Shown here: positions 1-12,510 of the stretch, piece after piece
Layout: each line of letters opens with the position of its first letter
How positions within the stretch are numbered: the first letter of the stretch is position 1
Source: Hyalella azteca
Taxonomy: Eukaryota; Arthropoda; Malacostraca; Amphipoda; Hyalellidae
Length of the DNA stretch: 64,000 nucleotides
Reading direction: 5' to 3'
Assembly (NCBI RefSeq): GCF_000764305.2
Contig: NW_025937404.1
Coordinates: 186,001 to 250,000, forward strand
Translations under genes and position numbers: made by a program
Notes under the pieces: model-generated
Seen by the model: only the letters and a program-made list of their open reading frames with translations
Told to the model about the DNA's origin: nothing
Databases searched by the model: none

Positions 1-88
1 TCGTGAACATTTTTTCGATTGTGCCTTCGTTCGCGAGTTTTTTGTTTTTCATTTCACCTTCATTCCTGATTTAAACAGCAATACGTGT

Positions 89-436
89 TTAAATTTGCAG
101 TAATCAAGAAATTTTTTCCAAACTGCTGAACAGATTTTAACGAAACTTAGTATTTAAATACCTAACCTCAGCAACGGTGATGTTCAGCTCGTTACAATTT
201 TTTCGTTTTGCCATCGTTTGCGAGTTATGCGGCTATACGTATACGGCTCTTGGTTAAACCGGCCGGTAGAAAAGCCGGTCGTTCCTCCTATATCTGTATA
301 ACTCGCGAACGAAGGCAAAATAAAAAAAAAATCGTCACGAGCTAAACATCACTGTTGAGAGGTTAGGTAATTATATACAGTTTCGTTGAAATCTGTTTTG
401 TAGTTTAGAAGAAATTTCTTGATCGCCGCGAATTTA
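89..436. repeat. Long imperfect inverted repeat (fold-back element)
   Basis: Left arm about 89-234 and right arm about 291-436 are reverse complements with scattered mismatches. Matching landmarks are ATCAAGAAATTT, AACAGATTT, CCTAACCTC and CGAGTTAT on one arm and their complements on the other. The centre carries a small GC-rich hairpin (ACCGGC and GCCGGT around 258-279). Bases 1-45 resemble the inner part of the arms again, so the repeat may continue off the left edge. No transposase is seen; it could be a fold-back transposon or a rearranged duplication. Confidence 0.75.
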
Positions 437-669
437 AGTGACAAATTATAGAAGGAAGTGATTTTTTTTAGTTCGCAGTCATGAAGGTATACGTCATGGA
501 CTGAAACAAACAAATCATCTGCACGCTATATGAATATACTAAATCGCAGCCAAGTCAGTACGTTGTTTCAGATAGTTTGTTTTAAAATATTGAAAAATTG
601 TCATAGTCTTTTTATAGATTCTCTAATGACATGTCGTAGCTATGCCGCGCACAGCGCCAATCTTGGTAC

Positions 670-732
670 TACTGTAACCACTGGGCCACCCCCAGTGGTT
701 ACAGTACAGGGTGGCCCCACTGGGCCACCCTG
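670..732. repeat. Two adjacent perfect hairpins
   Basis: Positions 670-685 and 691-706 are perfect 16-bp inverted arms (TACTGTAACCACTGGG and its complement) around the loop CCACC. Directly after, 707-717 and 722-732 are perfect 11-bp arms (CAGGGTGGCCC) around the loop CACT. The first loop and the second stem share the word GGGCCACC, so alternative folding is possible. The rest of 437-1225 shows nothing recognisable. Confidence 0.8.
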
Positions 733-1225
733 CCAACATATAACAATTCACCGACTTCTTAGCTCCGAGGCGTAGTACTAGCTATTGCATGTTGAGGCTG
801 GACGATGGCTCCAGCTAGTAAGAGTGAAATTACGTCCTAACCTTCTGTACGGCAAAATGGGCTTTGACACTGATATAGCCTCAGGCGCTACAATTAACAT
901 GTGATGCGCTGGCCAAAATAACATTTGAATTGGCAACTAGTTCCTAGCATGACAATATCTAATCTGAACTGAGCTAGCGATGCAGAAACTATCAGAAAGA
1001 AAGTATGTAGTATATAATATCTTGGCTCTTTGCACTAATTTATCTAGCTGATCAGCAATCTCATTCTTACAATTCCACCGACACCCTTTATCCAGCAGAG
1101 GGCAACCGTGATCTCTCAGGAGAAGAAGCGCGATTTATGCAAAAAATTAGAATAGGTATCTGAAGCATACATTCAATTCATACATGCAGTTGCAATATCA
1201 TTCGCATAACTTACTGAGAACTACA

Positions 1226-1358
1226 GAGCCGTCCATCACTACAAGAACAGCCTCCTACCTCACCAAAGCTTTAGACACTGTCAACAACAGGATTCTGATC
1301 AACGCGCTCCTCTCATCCCCACTACGCCAACGATCAATCAGAAATTTAGCTGCCGTTT
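1226..1358 (+). mobile_element. Degenerate LINE reverse-transcriptase fragment
   Basis: The plus strand from about 1253 reads SYLTKALDTVNNRILINALL followed by SSPLRQRSIRNLAAV and a stop. This resembles the LSKAFDTVNH..LL block of non-LTR retrotransposon reverse transcriptases (CR1 or Jockey type), with A-L in place of the usual A-F. No long frame extends to either side, so it is a short dead relic just beyond the end of the minus-strand NOC2 gene. Confidence 0.6.
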
Positions 1359-1391
1359 AGGGTGGAAAAACAACACGTGATTCAGGACATT

Positions 1392-4300
1392 TTACTTCAA
1401 ATCCGCTAGGATGTCGATGCTCTTACGCTTCTTCTTCTTCAAATTCTTTTTGCTGGATTGGGATGCAGTCTTATTTTTCTTGGTCAGCACCGCTGTTTTC
1501 TTTTTCTTCATAATTTTGGGCTTCCTGAAACAGAACGAGGATTGATGCATTGAGCTGAAAGTTCAGGGCGATGGTGGAACAGGAATGAGGTGAGCCAAAC
1601 ATTCAATGAAGCGTAATTCGGCAAAATACTTATAGACGTATTTATTCAAATGTTGAGGTAATATCTCAATCGTTTTTTAACGGTCCGAATATGTGGAGCG
1701 AGCAGATGTTGAAAACAGGTATGATCAACACATCGGAAAATTAAACCTAAGCAGAAACGTTTAAAAACCTTGCAAAACCACAACGCAAGATTTTAAGCCA
1801 TTATAAAATCAAATGCACACCTAAAAGCCCACACATCAGGAAACACAGAACTCACTTGGCAGGCTTTTTCATGTCCTCCTCAGGCACTTCTCCCACGCCT
1901 CTGCATTCACTGTCCTCTTCATTTTCAGCAGTCGCGTCTCTCTTCCTCTTGCCAGAGGTGTCGCTCTCGCGCTTCATGAGATTCTCGTAGTATTTTATCA
2001 TGGGCAGATTTGGCTCTTGCTTTACAGTTATCTGCAACAATTAGAAAACGTTAAAAAATGAATTCGTTCAACAAATAATAAATATGTTCTTGATGCGAGC
2101 ACACAAGTCAACGAGACTTCAACTAAAATTCAAAAGATTGACAAGAACACGAATAGAATATCAATGCGCTTTGTGGAATGCCTGCGTCCAACTGCGTAGT
2201 ACAATAGTTCGAATCCTTGCACTCATCCCTCGACCTCGTTTATTTTATTCATACGCATATTGTGACGCGCCGAAGCTGAAAATGTACACAAAATTTTGAC
2301 TATAATTTATTGCGATGCTGAATTGCATCCTAAACTTGATGGGCAATTGCTCTTCATGCGCAAACGCATCATGATATGAAAAAAATTATTTACTAATCAT
2401 AAGTTCATGCTGGTTTTTGCTGAACCAAAGTCGAAAGCACCCAACTTACCTCCCAGTCTCGGACTTTCTTGACTTCCTTCAACTGGAAGTCAACGTTCTG
2501 TCTTCTAGCGTCGAGCAGCTCGGAATGATCCTTGATCTTGGCGAGGAGTTGTCGCACTTGTCCCACACAAAGCGAGTCTTTTCTCTGGCTGTATTTCTTG
2601 AGCATGATGGTCGCAGGCACAACAAGCTCAGGGAAGGCGATGTTGTGTGCTTCGGCAGCGAGGTAGCGCGTCACCTGCAGGAGGCACTCCTCGATGAGAC
2701 TGCGAGCGATCACACGCTTGCCAAGTTCCCCTTCAGAAAGCTTCAGGGCGCAGCGCCAATTTGGAGGGGAATAATCGGGAGCTTCGCCTTCTTTCTTGTT
2801 TCTATGCGGAAACTCCTTGTTCCACTTGTTGCCCTTCAGTTGCGTGATCACCTGAACACAGGACAAAATCCTTAAAAACTTAGCCCCCTGCACACAGCTC
2901 ATGACTCCTACGGCATTGTAGGATAACTTCAAAACGTTTTTTCTTTGATAGAAGCTAACTTCCATCAAATTGCATGAATGCTAAAAATTTCTTAAAATTC
3001 GTTTAAAAACTTATATTTTAGAAATTTTGCACGCAATAAATAGCTGAAAAAAGTGTAATATCAGATACAAGAAATCTCATCAATCAGCGATCAATCATCA
3101 TAACTGGGAACTACGAAGGGCCTCGTCACTGTTTCTAGTGTTTAAGACAGGGTTGGCAATGATTAAATCAAAATGATTAAATCATGTGATTAAATCACTT
3201 GATTTTTAAAAAAAAAATCATGATTTTTTTTATTTTTTCGATTTTTTTTATTTTTTCATATATTTAAAAATATTGAGTGGCAGTCTTTAATTTATATTGA
3301 GGTATTGTTATTCATGGTTTAGTATAAATGTACTATGAATGACGAATTGGTATATAAACTTGTTGCCTTTAGTGTGTATTAGGTTCCAATAAATTGAATG
3401 TTTTTGGTACAGAGGCATGGTTATCGTTCAGTTTATGTTTAGTATTGGTTTATTGGTCTGAATTAAATGGGAACAGTGCTGTCAGTCACTAAGTCACTAC
3501 TAGTCAGTGTGTATAGAAGGTAGAGTCTGGTAGATTTATAGGACATAAAACTATTAGATCTATTGATAGTGCTGTGCACTGTGCAATCATCTACCTATCT
3601 GTTATGTGACTCTTCAATGTACTTTAGGAGATCTGCATTCCTGAAGTGTTTTTATATATTGAAGCCAGTTAAATGGTCAATATTTAGCTCATAACCTTGC
3701 TCCATACAAACTTTACAAAGATAATGAATAGACTGATCAATAATAGTTTACCCAAAAATCCCAAAATGGTAAACACCAGCTTGGCCTGTTGGCCATTATT
3801 GAAGGCAATAAGTGCCCTTTTTAGCCATCCATTATGATCCATATACTGTTATTGTTAGTAGGCTAATTGCAACATAAAAAATAACACCTCAAAAAAGACA
3901 AAAAAGCTGAAAAAATAAAAAAAATCAAATAAATCAAAAAAATCATGAAAAAATCGAAAAAATTATTGATTTTTGATTTTTTTGATTTTTTTAAAAATAT
4001 CAAAAAAATCGCCAACCCTGGTTTAAGATGCAAGCCATAGTGAAATTATGCGTAACTTAAAACTGATCTTCAGGTATATTCATTTGGTAAATCAACAGAA
4101 GAAACGCGCCCTAGATGAGTCGCCACAGCCAGGTGTTGCGAGGCACACCAGAATACGATTTTTGTATATAAAGCAAGAACTAACATTGATGAGGTGAGGC
4201 AAGACGGGTATGAAGATAGAAGTGGCAGCGGAGAGGTCCGTTAGCATCCCACATATATGGAGCACAAGAGGGAAGAACCGAGGACTCTCCTGCAGCTTCA

Positions 4301-7300
4301 TCGTCCCAAACGCCAGCTGTGGACAGATGAAGGCATAAATAATTACTGGGGGCAACAGGCGATTTTTTCAAGACGTTCGAAAAGACGGTTTTGAGAGGCA
4401 AATTAAAGAGGTTTCTTTAATAATACCAACAGCTTGGGTAAACCAATCGATAACTATGAGCACTATTCTCAACAATTAGAGAAGAAACAATCAATCAATC
4501 TTGTGATGCATTAATAACATTGCGTAGATATGGATAAAACTTTAAAATTCATGCACAATTTTATCACTTCATCAAACTATCGTCGAAATCAAAAGTTCGG
4601 AGCATGATCAACACAATACTTGTGATCAAAGATTTTGTTACTCAATTAAATACAAAGGCTTGTACTTCCTCCCATAAACGAGATAGAATATTGGCAAGAA
4701 ATAATCAGCGTTTTTGTTTTTGCAAGGTAATTTTGCTTCGGTGTTAACACACTAGCAATTCACCTCTGAGATAGTGGGCTCTTCTATTAGGTTTACTTAT
4801 GTGTCAGAATCTATTGCGAAATACGAAATCGAACAAATATCGATTTTGTAACAAATACCTGCAGTCGTAGTTGTGCAAATCACGATTATGGCTACAATAA
4901 ACTTCTTTCAACTAACTGCTAAAATCCGTGAAGCCTATCGGTCAAGGATACTCTCTAAAACCCGCATTCAAGGAAAAAACTAAACAGAAAACATCCTGGA
5001 AAAATAGAAAACATCCAGAAAACAAAAACTAAACACAACATATCATGGAAAGATAATCATAATAATGTTTCGGTGAACTTGTAATTAAGTGGTACTTAAT
5101 ACGTTTTAAAAGTTTATGTTTTGTTTCCAGCCGTATCAATTCATCCATTAATTAAAGACTAAACCATGCGATATTAATAGTCTAGTTGGTTCACCTGCAC
5201 TACGGGGTACACCAGCGGCTCCAGGACGGTGCTAGGGTGCGTGTGGCTCAGCACTGTGCACCACAAGTGTAGGCAGTGCACAAATTGCCAGTTGTACACA
5301 AGCTGCATCTTCTCCTGTAAACAAGACCAGCCATTCATATCCTATGGGATTATAAATAGAAAACATCACAATCAATTGGCGATACTAGGTTAACACACGA
5401 AACGAATACTTGGAGGGAGTACCTTTAAAGTCGCTGTACGTGATTTTTAATTCATTACAATAGATCCCAGACAAAAATATGCGCGGAAATACGACACCTT
5501 TTTATTGGCAATGATGGCATTTCTAAGATGGAAGGCCATTTGTCTGATATAAACAAAGGCGTGTCTGTAGGCGAGCGCGTGATTGAGCGAGTAGAGCTCC
5601 GTCAGAGACACGCGCATGAACCAAATGACGCCGAGAGACGAGGGCGACGTGAAGCGACAGCTCTGCACGTACGCTAGGTACATTGTCTGCAACAAGCAAA
5701 ACAATTACATTACAATGTAACACAATTACATGACAATGTAACACAATTACATGACAATGTAACACAATTACCTACATGACAATGTTCATTAAGTTCTTTT
5801 AATTATATTGACGCGAAATACAATGAACTGATGAAAGCAGCGCTAAAAATTTCCCTGGAAATTAAAGAAAGGTTATGGATTGAGTTGAGAAGAAAGCTCA
5901 GTGTGAATCAATTCTTACTTGGTAGCCAGGCTCGCAATTAAAGGTTGGTCAATAGAAATTACTCCTCAACTTAAAGCCAGACATCATTCACTTTTGGTAA
6001 TAAAATTAATATAATTTCTATTTCAAGTTTCATCATGCCGGAAATCATTTCCCGAAAGACAGGATGGCGTTGGCTGGCATGTCTACTTACTAGAATAAAA
6101 ACACTAATATGGAAAAATAATTAGCCTCTACTGTAAAAGTGGCCACTTAAAAATAATTGTAATAGCACAGAATGAATTTCTTCAACGCACAAAAACGTTC
6201 TTTATTCAATAGAAATTATTTGAAGTTTTGAACCACCTCATGCAAACGAACGCATCCAAGTTTATTTTATCAAAACGTTCTCCACAAAATTGAGTTTACA
6301 CACAAAACCAAAGCCTCAAATCCTTTAAATATGCGTTTTGGTCACGAAATAACAAAATTTACCTACTAATAAATCGTACGAATTGGCAGGTAATATTGTC
6401 TTCCTCTGTAAAATGTATTCTGGTTCTTGAGTAGCCTTGGAAGTAGATGTTATGTTTCTTTAAATGCATTACGGTAAATTGTATGGTAATGATAAAGTCT
6501 TTAGATATAGGCTTTCTGATACAAATCTATTAATAAACACCAATTGCATGCGCAAATTGGTTATCATGCAAATGAAGGTAAGAATGAGTTTTCTAGTGAA
6601 TAACTATTTTTTTAAATAAATAAGTTTTTCAATAGACATTGTGACCAATAAAAAGATTGCGTTCAATCAAATGATGTTCGTGATAGGTAATAATGAAAAT
6701 TCTCATTTATATCGAAGTTCATATCGAGCAAGAAACTCACTATTAGTCATATAAATAAAAACTTTGCCTTACTAAGCAAAATGACTTGCACTTGCAATCA
6801 ACACAGAAGTTACAAAACGAGAAAACAGACTTAGCTTTTACTTGGCCATTGAGTAGAGTAAAGTAAAGTTTTTAACATAAGTTTTATTACCTTGAGAGTG
6901 AAGTCATAAATATCAGCCTCGCTGATCCTGACAATCCTAAGGAGGCCGAGGAAGGCAAGCACGCGTGTCTTGTGGTGGCCTGATGACCAGACCTCGACCA
7001 GGTCCTTGACAAACTTCTTGCACTGCTTTGGCAGGTCTTTGTACACAGAGATGAGAGGCAGCACGCCGCGCCTCAAGATAACCTCCTTCAGTGATGGCTC
7101 CGTGATGCTCTCAAACAACTGAAAACAAACTTGTTATTAACCTAACACAGTTTTATAATATAACAATGATTACATGAGGTATGTATATATAGCGAATGGA
7201 CTCCAGCATCATTGTTATGGTTCTGCAAGAAGTACAGTGAAGCCTAAGTACTCGGCCACTAATTTTGCATGCAATTAAATTTGAGAACATATTGGCATTT

Positions 7301-10300
7301 CATCCGTAACACTTTTCTGGATAAAATATTTTTCTTGTTGTTTCCAATTTGCTATGTTTTATACTTCTTTAGGCTTCAAAGAGTAAGAAAATACGGTCGT
7401 AACGAGTAATAGACGTTTGAGTAGAGGATTTTACTTCAAATGAAGGTAGTGACCAAACTCTAGGACAAAAATACACATGTAGATAGGAATGACGTAACTT
7501 TTGAAACAGGAAGAAGACTATCATAAGTCGAACGCTTACAGGGACAAAACTAATGCAACAATCGATTTTATTCTTACCTTCATGAGGTTTTGAAGGAAAT
7601 TTCGAATGGTGGGCACGTATCGTTTGTACTTCTTACAAGTGTGCATCTGAGAGAGATTATTGACATGCAGCATCTGTCGTAGAGCAGGCACCATGTCAAG
7701 CAGTGCTACGTGCACCAGCTGGTTGTAAACTGCACAATATATTTAAATATAGAGTACACAAATGTTGGGTTTGAATGGATCTTAAGTAGTTGCTATAATG
7801 AGTGCAGTGCACATTAACACAATGAGAAAAAGCTCCGATTAAACAAATTCATCGCATAGAAAGAAAAATTGAGAAATGTAAAACAACACAAAATGATATT
7901 TGTTGTTTATAAAGTTTTGTAGCTTTGCTGCAATCAGAATAAAAAAATGAACAAATAGGCTTTAGGAAAATTCTCTAGAGTAAAATAGATTTAGGATTCA
8001 AATCATTTTTTAAATAGTGGTGGTCATACTTTCAAACAGTCTTCAATAAGAATGACCTGAGTTTCATTCTCGTGTGCAACCATGAAAAAAGTTGAAAGGA
8101 AAACTTAACAGGAAAATACCAGTAATTTAATTCAACCAATAAATAGCAAAATAAAATCACTAGCAAGAAAATTTTCCATTTCATTTGGCCCAGCAGACAT
8201 CATATTAAATCAATTTCAAACTGTGCTGACATCTCACTGCAATTTCGTCAGAGGATAATTGGGAGCAATAATACAGTAAATGAAAATGGGATCATGGTGC
8301 CACAATGGATTGAACTGAGACAGCAACTCACTATTAGGTGCTTTGACGATGAACTTTGTGGTAGTAGAGCCAGAGCAGTCAACACTCTCAATAGCAGCGA
8401 GCAAAGCTTCAGAGACATCGCGAAATGCTTCATCTGGTCTGAAATATGACACGGTCATAGGAACACATTAGTAAACAAGCACAATCAGATAATTTACAGT
8501 TTTAATGATCATCAAAGATTAAGCTTGTGTGAATTATAAGTATTGTTAACACGTTGACTACGATTGCTTCATCTTGTACTATTATTTCATTTTTTGTACT
8601 GTTTTAAAACAGGGTTGCCAGACGGTAATTTTTTCCAGGACAAATTCGGTTACTTAGTTTTTCTCAATTGCATTGGCCGGCTAAAATTTATGATAGGGAT
8701 ACTTCCTAATTAAATTTTAAATACTGCAAAAAGGAAATGAATGGAATTTTTATAGTGGAACCCACAAATAAACTATTATATTTTGAGTTATCGGCCTTTT
8801 TTGTTCTCGGATTTGGCCAATTTTAGGCAACCTGAATTATGTACCACTACATAGTCAACGTGTTAAAACAAGCAAAGATACTTCATTGCATTTCACAACT
8901 TTATACGAATGCAAATAAAACAAATAAATTCTACAGTATTACAACAACAGAAAACATTGCTAGAGATTGATAAGATTTGATGCTACCAATATGAATATTT
9001 TAGACAAAAAGGTCATTCTAAAACATGGGTAATAGTTATTAACAAAAGATCTTGCCTATCTCCCATTTAATCAATAATCCAAAAGTGAACAGCCAAATTT
9101 TCTCACTACTAGAAATGAAATTTCATATCCAGGTTCAGATCATCACTAGACATGCTACCAGAGACATGGCTACAGATAAACCAATTTTCTAGAATATATA
9201 GTAATAGATTTTAAAAATATTGTTGGTTTTTTCTAAACTTTTCACTTCAAGCATGCAGTTTTCCAGACTATTGTTTGAATGAATATGTTATAAATTCCCA
9301 ATACCTATCAATCTGCAATATCACCAGGACTTGAAGTTCCATTTTCCGTAGTAGTAGCAAAAGACAAAGCAATTTGGTTGTTTGGTTGAGGAATTTTAAC
9401 TCAATCTAATATTCATGCAATAAAAATATATTTGAAAAAAGCAACTAAATCCTTGAATTTTTTAAATTTGGTGATATGTTTTCTGTTGACAGAGTTTCAA
9501 CAAGTCATATCTCAATTCTACAGTACAGAAATTTTTATGTTAGAGAGTAAATTGATGTGATAAAGAGGCTATCAAGTGCATATATTAGGATCAGTTTCTT
9601 TCATGCCTCATTTAGGATCACAAAAACCATCGACTCCATTATTTGAAAAATATCTCAGCTCAAATGCATTCACTGTGGGAACATGCTATGAAAATTTTAG
9701 ATCCAAAGATACTATACCTATAGTACATCCAGCCATGCTGAGTTTTCAGTTATGTCCAGTTACTGAGTGGCATCACATCAACCTTCTTAGAACTTTCTGA
9801 ATCTGCCTTATATGCTACCAATATATGAATCAATTGAACAACAATACATACATACAGTATTATAAAAATTTTAGAATTATAGAATATTGGCAAGCTTGTT
9901 TAGTCTTGAAAATAACTCTTAGGCGCCAGAACAAGTGAACAAGATTTTATTTATTTTTATTTCAGAACACATAAATGATCTTTCTTTATAATAAAAAAGT
10001 AAATACAATTTTATAGAGCCCAAATTGAAGTTCTATAATTTGCAACTTACTTTTTTTTGTGCAGAGCAATTTTCCACTTCTTGACCAGAGCTGTGGTGAC
10101 TTCTGTTTTCTTGCCCTGGTAAGGTTTAACTTCATCACCAGGTTGCTCTTCATCACCCGAGTCTTCCCCTTCAAAAACATCTTCTGGCTCATCCTCGTCT
10201 TCACTTCCACCCTGCCATGCATTGCATTAGAATGTCATCAACATCAGTTAGAGAGTAAATTCTATTTCTATGGCTAGAACAACAGGTTGATATCCTAATT

Positions 10301-10930
10301 ATGTTAAAATCTAGTAACAAGCATTTGAAAGAATCATTATATATGTTAAACATGATTTTTCAGAGATGTTAGCATTTTTGAATCATAATATAACTCAAAT
10401 AAAAGGTAAAACTTTTCAAGTTGATACAGCTTGTGTTATCAAAGTATCTTCTAGGGAACTCTGGCAGAATGCAAATTAATTAATAATTTTCTAAAAAGAA
10501 CAAACTTTGCACAAGCCATAGTTCAAACATGTATCACCAATTACTGATCATTCATGAAATACCCCTATTTATTGAAATAACTCAACTTTCAATACAAATC
10601 TCCTTCTACGTTTATCTAATGAGAATATCCCAGAAGTTGAACAATTAACACCTATCACATTGTACTTACATCACCAGCTATCTTCTCTCTGTTTGCTGCA
10701 GAGATTTGTTCTTCTTCATAATCATCCTCATCATCAGAAAGTGGGCCAAATTGGGGTTCATTTTTGGTGAATTTTTTTCTGGGCTTTGGAACAGCATTAA
10801 GTTCTTTGTCCACAAAATCATCAGGCAATTTAAGCAACCCTTTTGCGGAAATGATGGTACGGTAAAATTCTGGATCCTCTTCTTTCAATTGAGCTAGATA
10901 CTGCTCTTGAGTGGATAGATCAGCCGTCAT
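1392..10930 (-). CDS. NOC2L: NOC2-like nucleolar complex protein 2 (ribosome biogenesis)
   Basis: Noc2 family member, needed in yeast with Noc1/Noc3 for maturation and nuclear export of pre-60S ribosomes. Minus-strand coding exons in order: 10930-10670, 10211-10051, 8438-8332, 7729-7578, 7118-6891, 5686-5498, 5314-5195, 4316-4185, 2851-2450, 2031-1856, 1524-1392. All have AG acceptors and GT donors, all phases agree, and the sum is 2061 nt (686 aa plus TAA). Family blocks seen: [10 protein letters not shown] (residues 15-24), an acidic stretch, [13 protein letters not shown] (about 130), [71 protein letters not shown], then a lysine-rich C terminus that looks like a nucleolar signal. Length is close to the animal family (human about 750). 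The weakest donor is GTGTCG after 5498. A longer N terminus is possible through the exon at 12511-12597. No clear polyadenylation signal was seen near 1392. Confidence 0.95.
3148..4020. mobile_element. hAT-type MITE in NOC2L intron
   Basis: An 873-bp element starts CAGGGTTGGCAAT and ends with the complement of CAGGGTTGGCGAT. It is flanked by a perfect 8-bp direct duplication GTTTAAGA at 3140-3147 and 4021-4028, the hallmark of hAT transposition. The interior is AT-rich with repeated GATTAAATC and GATTTTTT words and no transposase frame, so it is non-autonomous. It lies in the intron between coding exons 8 and 9 of the NOC2 gene. Confidence 0.9.
5701..5772. repeat. 21-bp tandem repeat, about 3.4 copies
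   Basis: The word ACAATTAC recurs at 5701, 5722, 5743 and 5764, giving a 21-bp period (unit about ACAATTACATGACAATGTAAC). It begins 15 bp upstream of the acceptor of the NOC2 exon 5686-5498, so it occupies the likely branch-point region of that intron. Confidence 0.85.
8546..8866. mobile_element. piggyBac-like MITE (TTAA ends) in NOC2L intron
   Basis: The element begins TTAACACGTTGACTACG and ends with the near-complement CATAGTCAACGTGTTAA, so 15 or more bp of inverted termini are bounded by TTAA on both sides, as in piggyBac-type insertions. It is about 321 bp and carries no transposase frame. Inside it, 8610-8834 starts CAGGGTTGCC and ends GGCAACCTG, suggesting a second hAT-like element, although no clean 8-bp duplication flanks that inner pair. 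Confidence 0.75.
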
Positions 10931-11383
10931 TTTGAAAAATCTTAACTGATCTGAAATTAGAATGAATACTTAAGCATTAAAAATTTGCAGTTTTAGCTGC
11001 TAGAAATAATCTGAATGATCAGTACCTACTGAATGATGAACAATGGTAAGAATTTCAGCTTTTTCACACATTAAAGCTTCTTTTAATTTTTGGAGATGTA
11101 AGACTCTTCCTAAAGTTCATTTATCAGTTCTATACTGTCAAACGGGGTAATAAGGGACAGGCAAGGTAAATCAGGACAGTCCTCCAGCATTTTATATAAC
11201 TGTTGTAGCAATTAAACTAATTGAAATAATGCAAAACCAAAAATAGTGGCATAAAGTTAAATATTTTTCCTATTTATGTAGAATAATGCAAGTAAAGAAA
11301 TCTTACATTTACTACCTCTAAAACAGGGTGCGTACCAGTATTTAGAAAAAAAATTTCATGACTTTTCCAAAACCAGGTTTTAG

Positions 11384-11678
11384 TAGGGTAAACGCGGTAT
11401 ATTCCGACATCGTAGGTAATTCCGTCACTTCTCTAGTTTTTCCTTTATATTAAGCTTTGTTTTAGTTCCATGCGTTCATTGATGGTTGAAATGGTGACGT
11501 CATACATTTGCGTGTCGAAATACTGCAAAAACACTAGGTCTTGGAGTTGCTGACGCGTAGTGAAGTGTTTTGAGAGTCATGTGAAGGCAACAGAACTTAC
11601 GTAACGCATACGTTTTTTTTATAGTTTTTCATTTCTCGATGCGTCCTTAATGTGTCGGAATATACCGCGTTTACCCTA
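11384..11678. mobile_element. Tc1/mariner-like MITE (TA-flanked, about 25-bp TIRs)
   Basis: Positions 11384-11409 and 11653-11678 are perfect or near-perfect inverted repeats beginning TAGGGTAAACGCGGTATATT. If the TA at each end is the duplicated target, this is a 291-bp mariner-type MITE. No coding frame is present. It interrupts the larger element at 11324-12062. Confidence 0.75.
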
Positions 11679-11708
11679 CCTAATCTTTGAATGTTGGCTG
11701 AAAAGAGA

Positions 11709-11879
11709 TAAGTCAGCGCAGCACGGCAGCAGAACAAAACTTTGCTAGAACATGTACAAGATGTGTATCAAACCTATGCATCCACTTGTATATTTATAGG
11801 TACATTTCATCTTACAATTTCATTATGAATCCATTTTTCTCTGCTGGTTCCAAATGGAACCGCTTGGCATTAATAGGTT
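11709..11879. mobile_element. Truncated copy of the 12907-13294 MITE family
   Basis: This stretch aligns with 13142-13293. Shared words include AAGATGTGTAT, CATCCACT.GTATAT, TTATGAATC and GGTTCCAAATGGAACCGC, and the end reads GGCATTAATAGGTTAG against GGCATTAATGGGTTAAG. Only the right-hand part is present and the terminal TTAA is mutated, so it is an older, broken relative. Confidence 0.7.
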
Positions 11880-12510
11880 AGCTACACGCATGACGCAGCA
11901 CAGAAAAACACTTCCTTTTTTCTTCAATATTTGCAAATTCCATGACTTTCCATAACCTGAAATGAAATCCCATGACTTTACAGGCCTGGGAAATGATGAA
12001 TCAAATTCCATGACTTTCCAGGTTTTCCATGACCGGTACTGGCAGTGGCGGTACACACCGTGCTAAAAACTCCCTGAAGAAAAGTGTGAAAAGTGAGATT
12101 TTGGCAATGTGTTAATAAACTGGAACTGAATATGCATTATTTTAAAGGCTTTAACATTATTATGTTGATCCCAGTTCATTACACATCAAACAAAGAGATT
12201 GCTAGTGATGCCTGAAAATTAGTAGCATACAAGGCTTCTTAAATTGGCTCTGCTCAAAGCTCAATTAGTTTACAATATAACAATCAATATATAGGATTAA
12301 GTTTATCAGTAAACTTTTTAATAAGAGAATAATGAGATAGTTGGCAAGTGTGTATTGAAATGTCTTCCGCATTGGAAACTGTATTTATGTTAAACCCACC
12401 AAAGCAGTGTGAAATTCTGTATAGCCTACCTAGCCTACGTAGTAGGTACCTAATATATTCTCATGTTAACATAAGGAAATGTATCAAAAAACCTACCACG
12501 TTACACTTAC

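Larger units (their letters stand above)
11324..12062. mobile_element. hAT-like MITE carrying nested insertions
   Basis: It starts CAGGGTGCGTACC and ends with the complement of CACGGTGTGTACC. Both ends carry CATGACTTT-CCA-type words, repeated near 11357, 11940, 11970 and 12010. The flanks CTCTAAAA and CTAAAAAC are similar but not a clean target duplication. Two other inverted-repeat elements lie inside it. It sits in the presumed 5' intron of the NOC2 gene (10951-12510). Confidence 0.6.

Noticed and set aside
2190..2230. tRNA B-box-like word AGTTCGAATCC
   Set aside because: The flanking bases do not pair as a T arm, and no acceptor stem or anticodon arm fits around it.
2417..2875. Plus-strand 152-codon frame
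   Set aside because: It is the antisense shadow of NOC2 exon 2851-2450, which has clear family motifs and splice sites.
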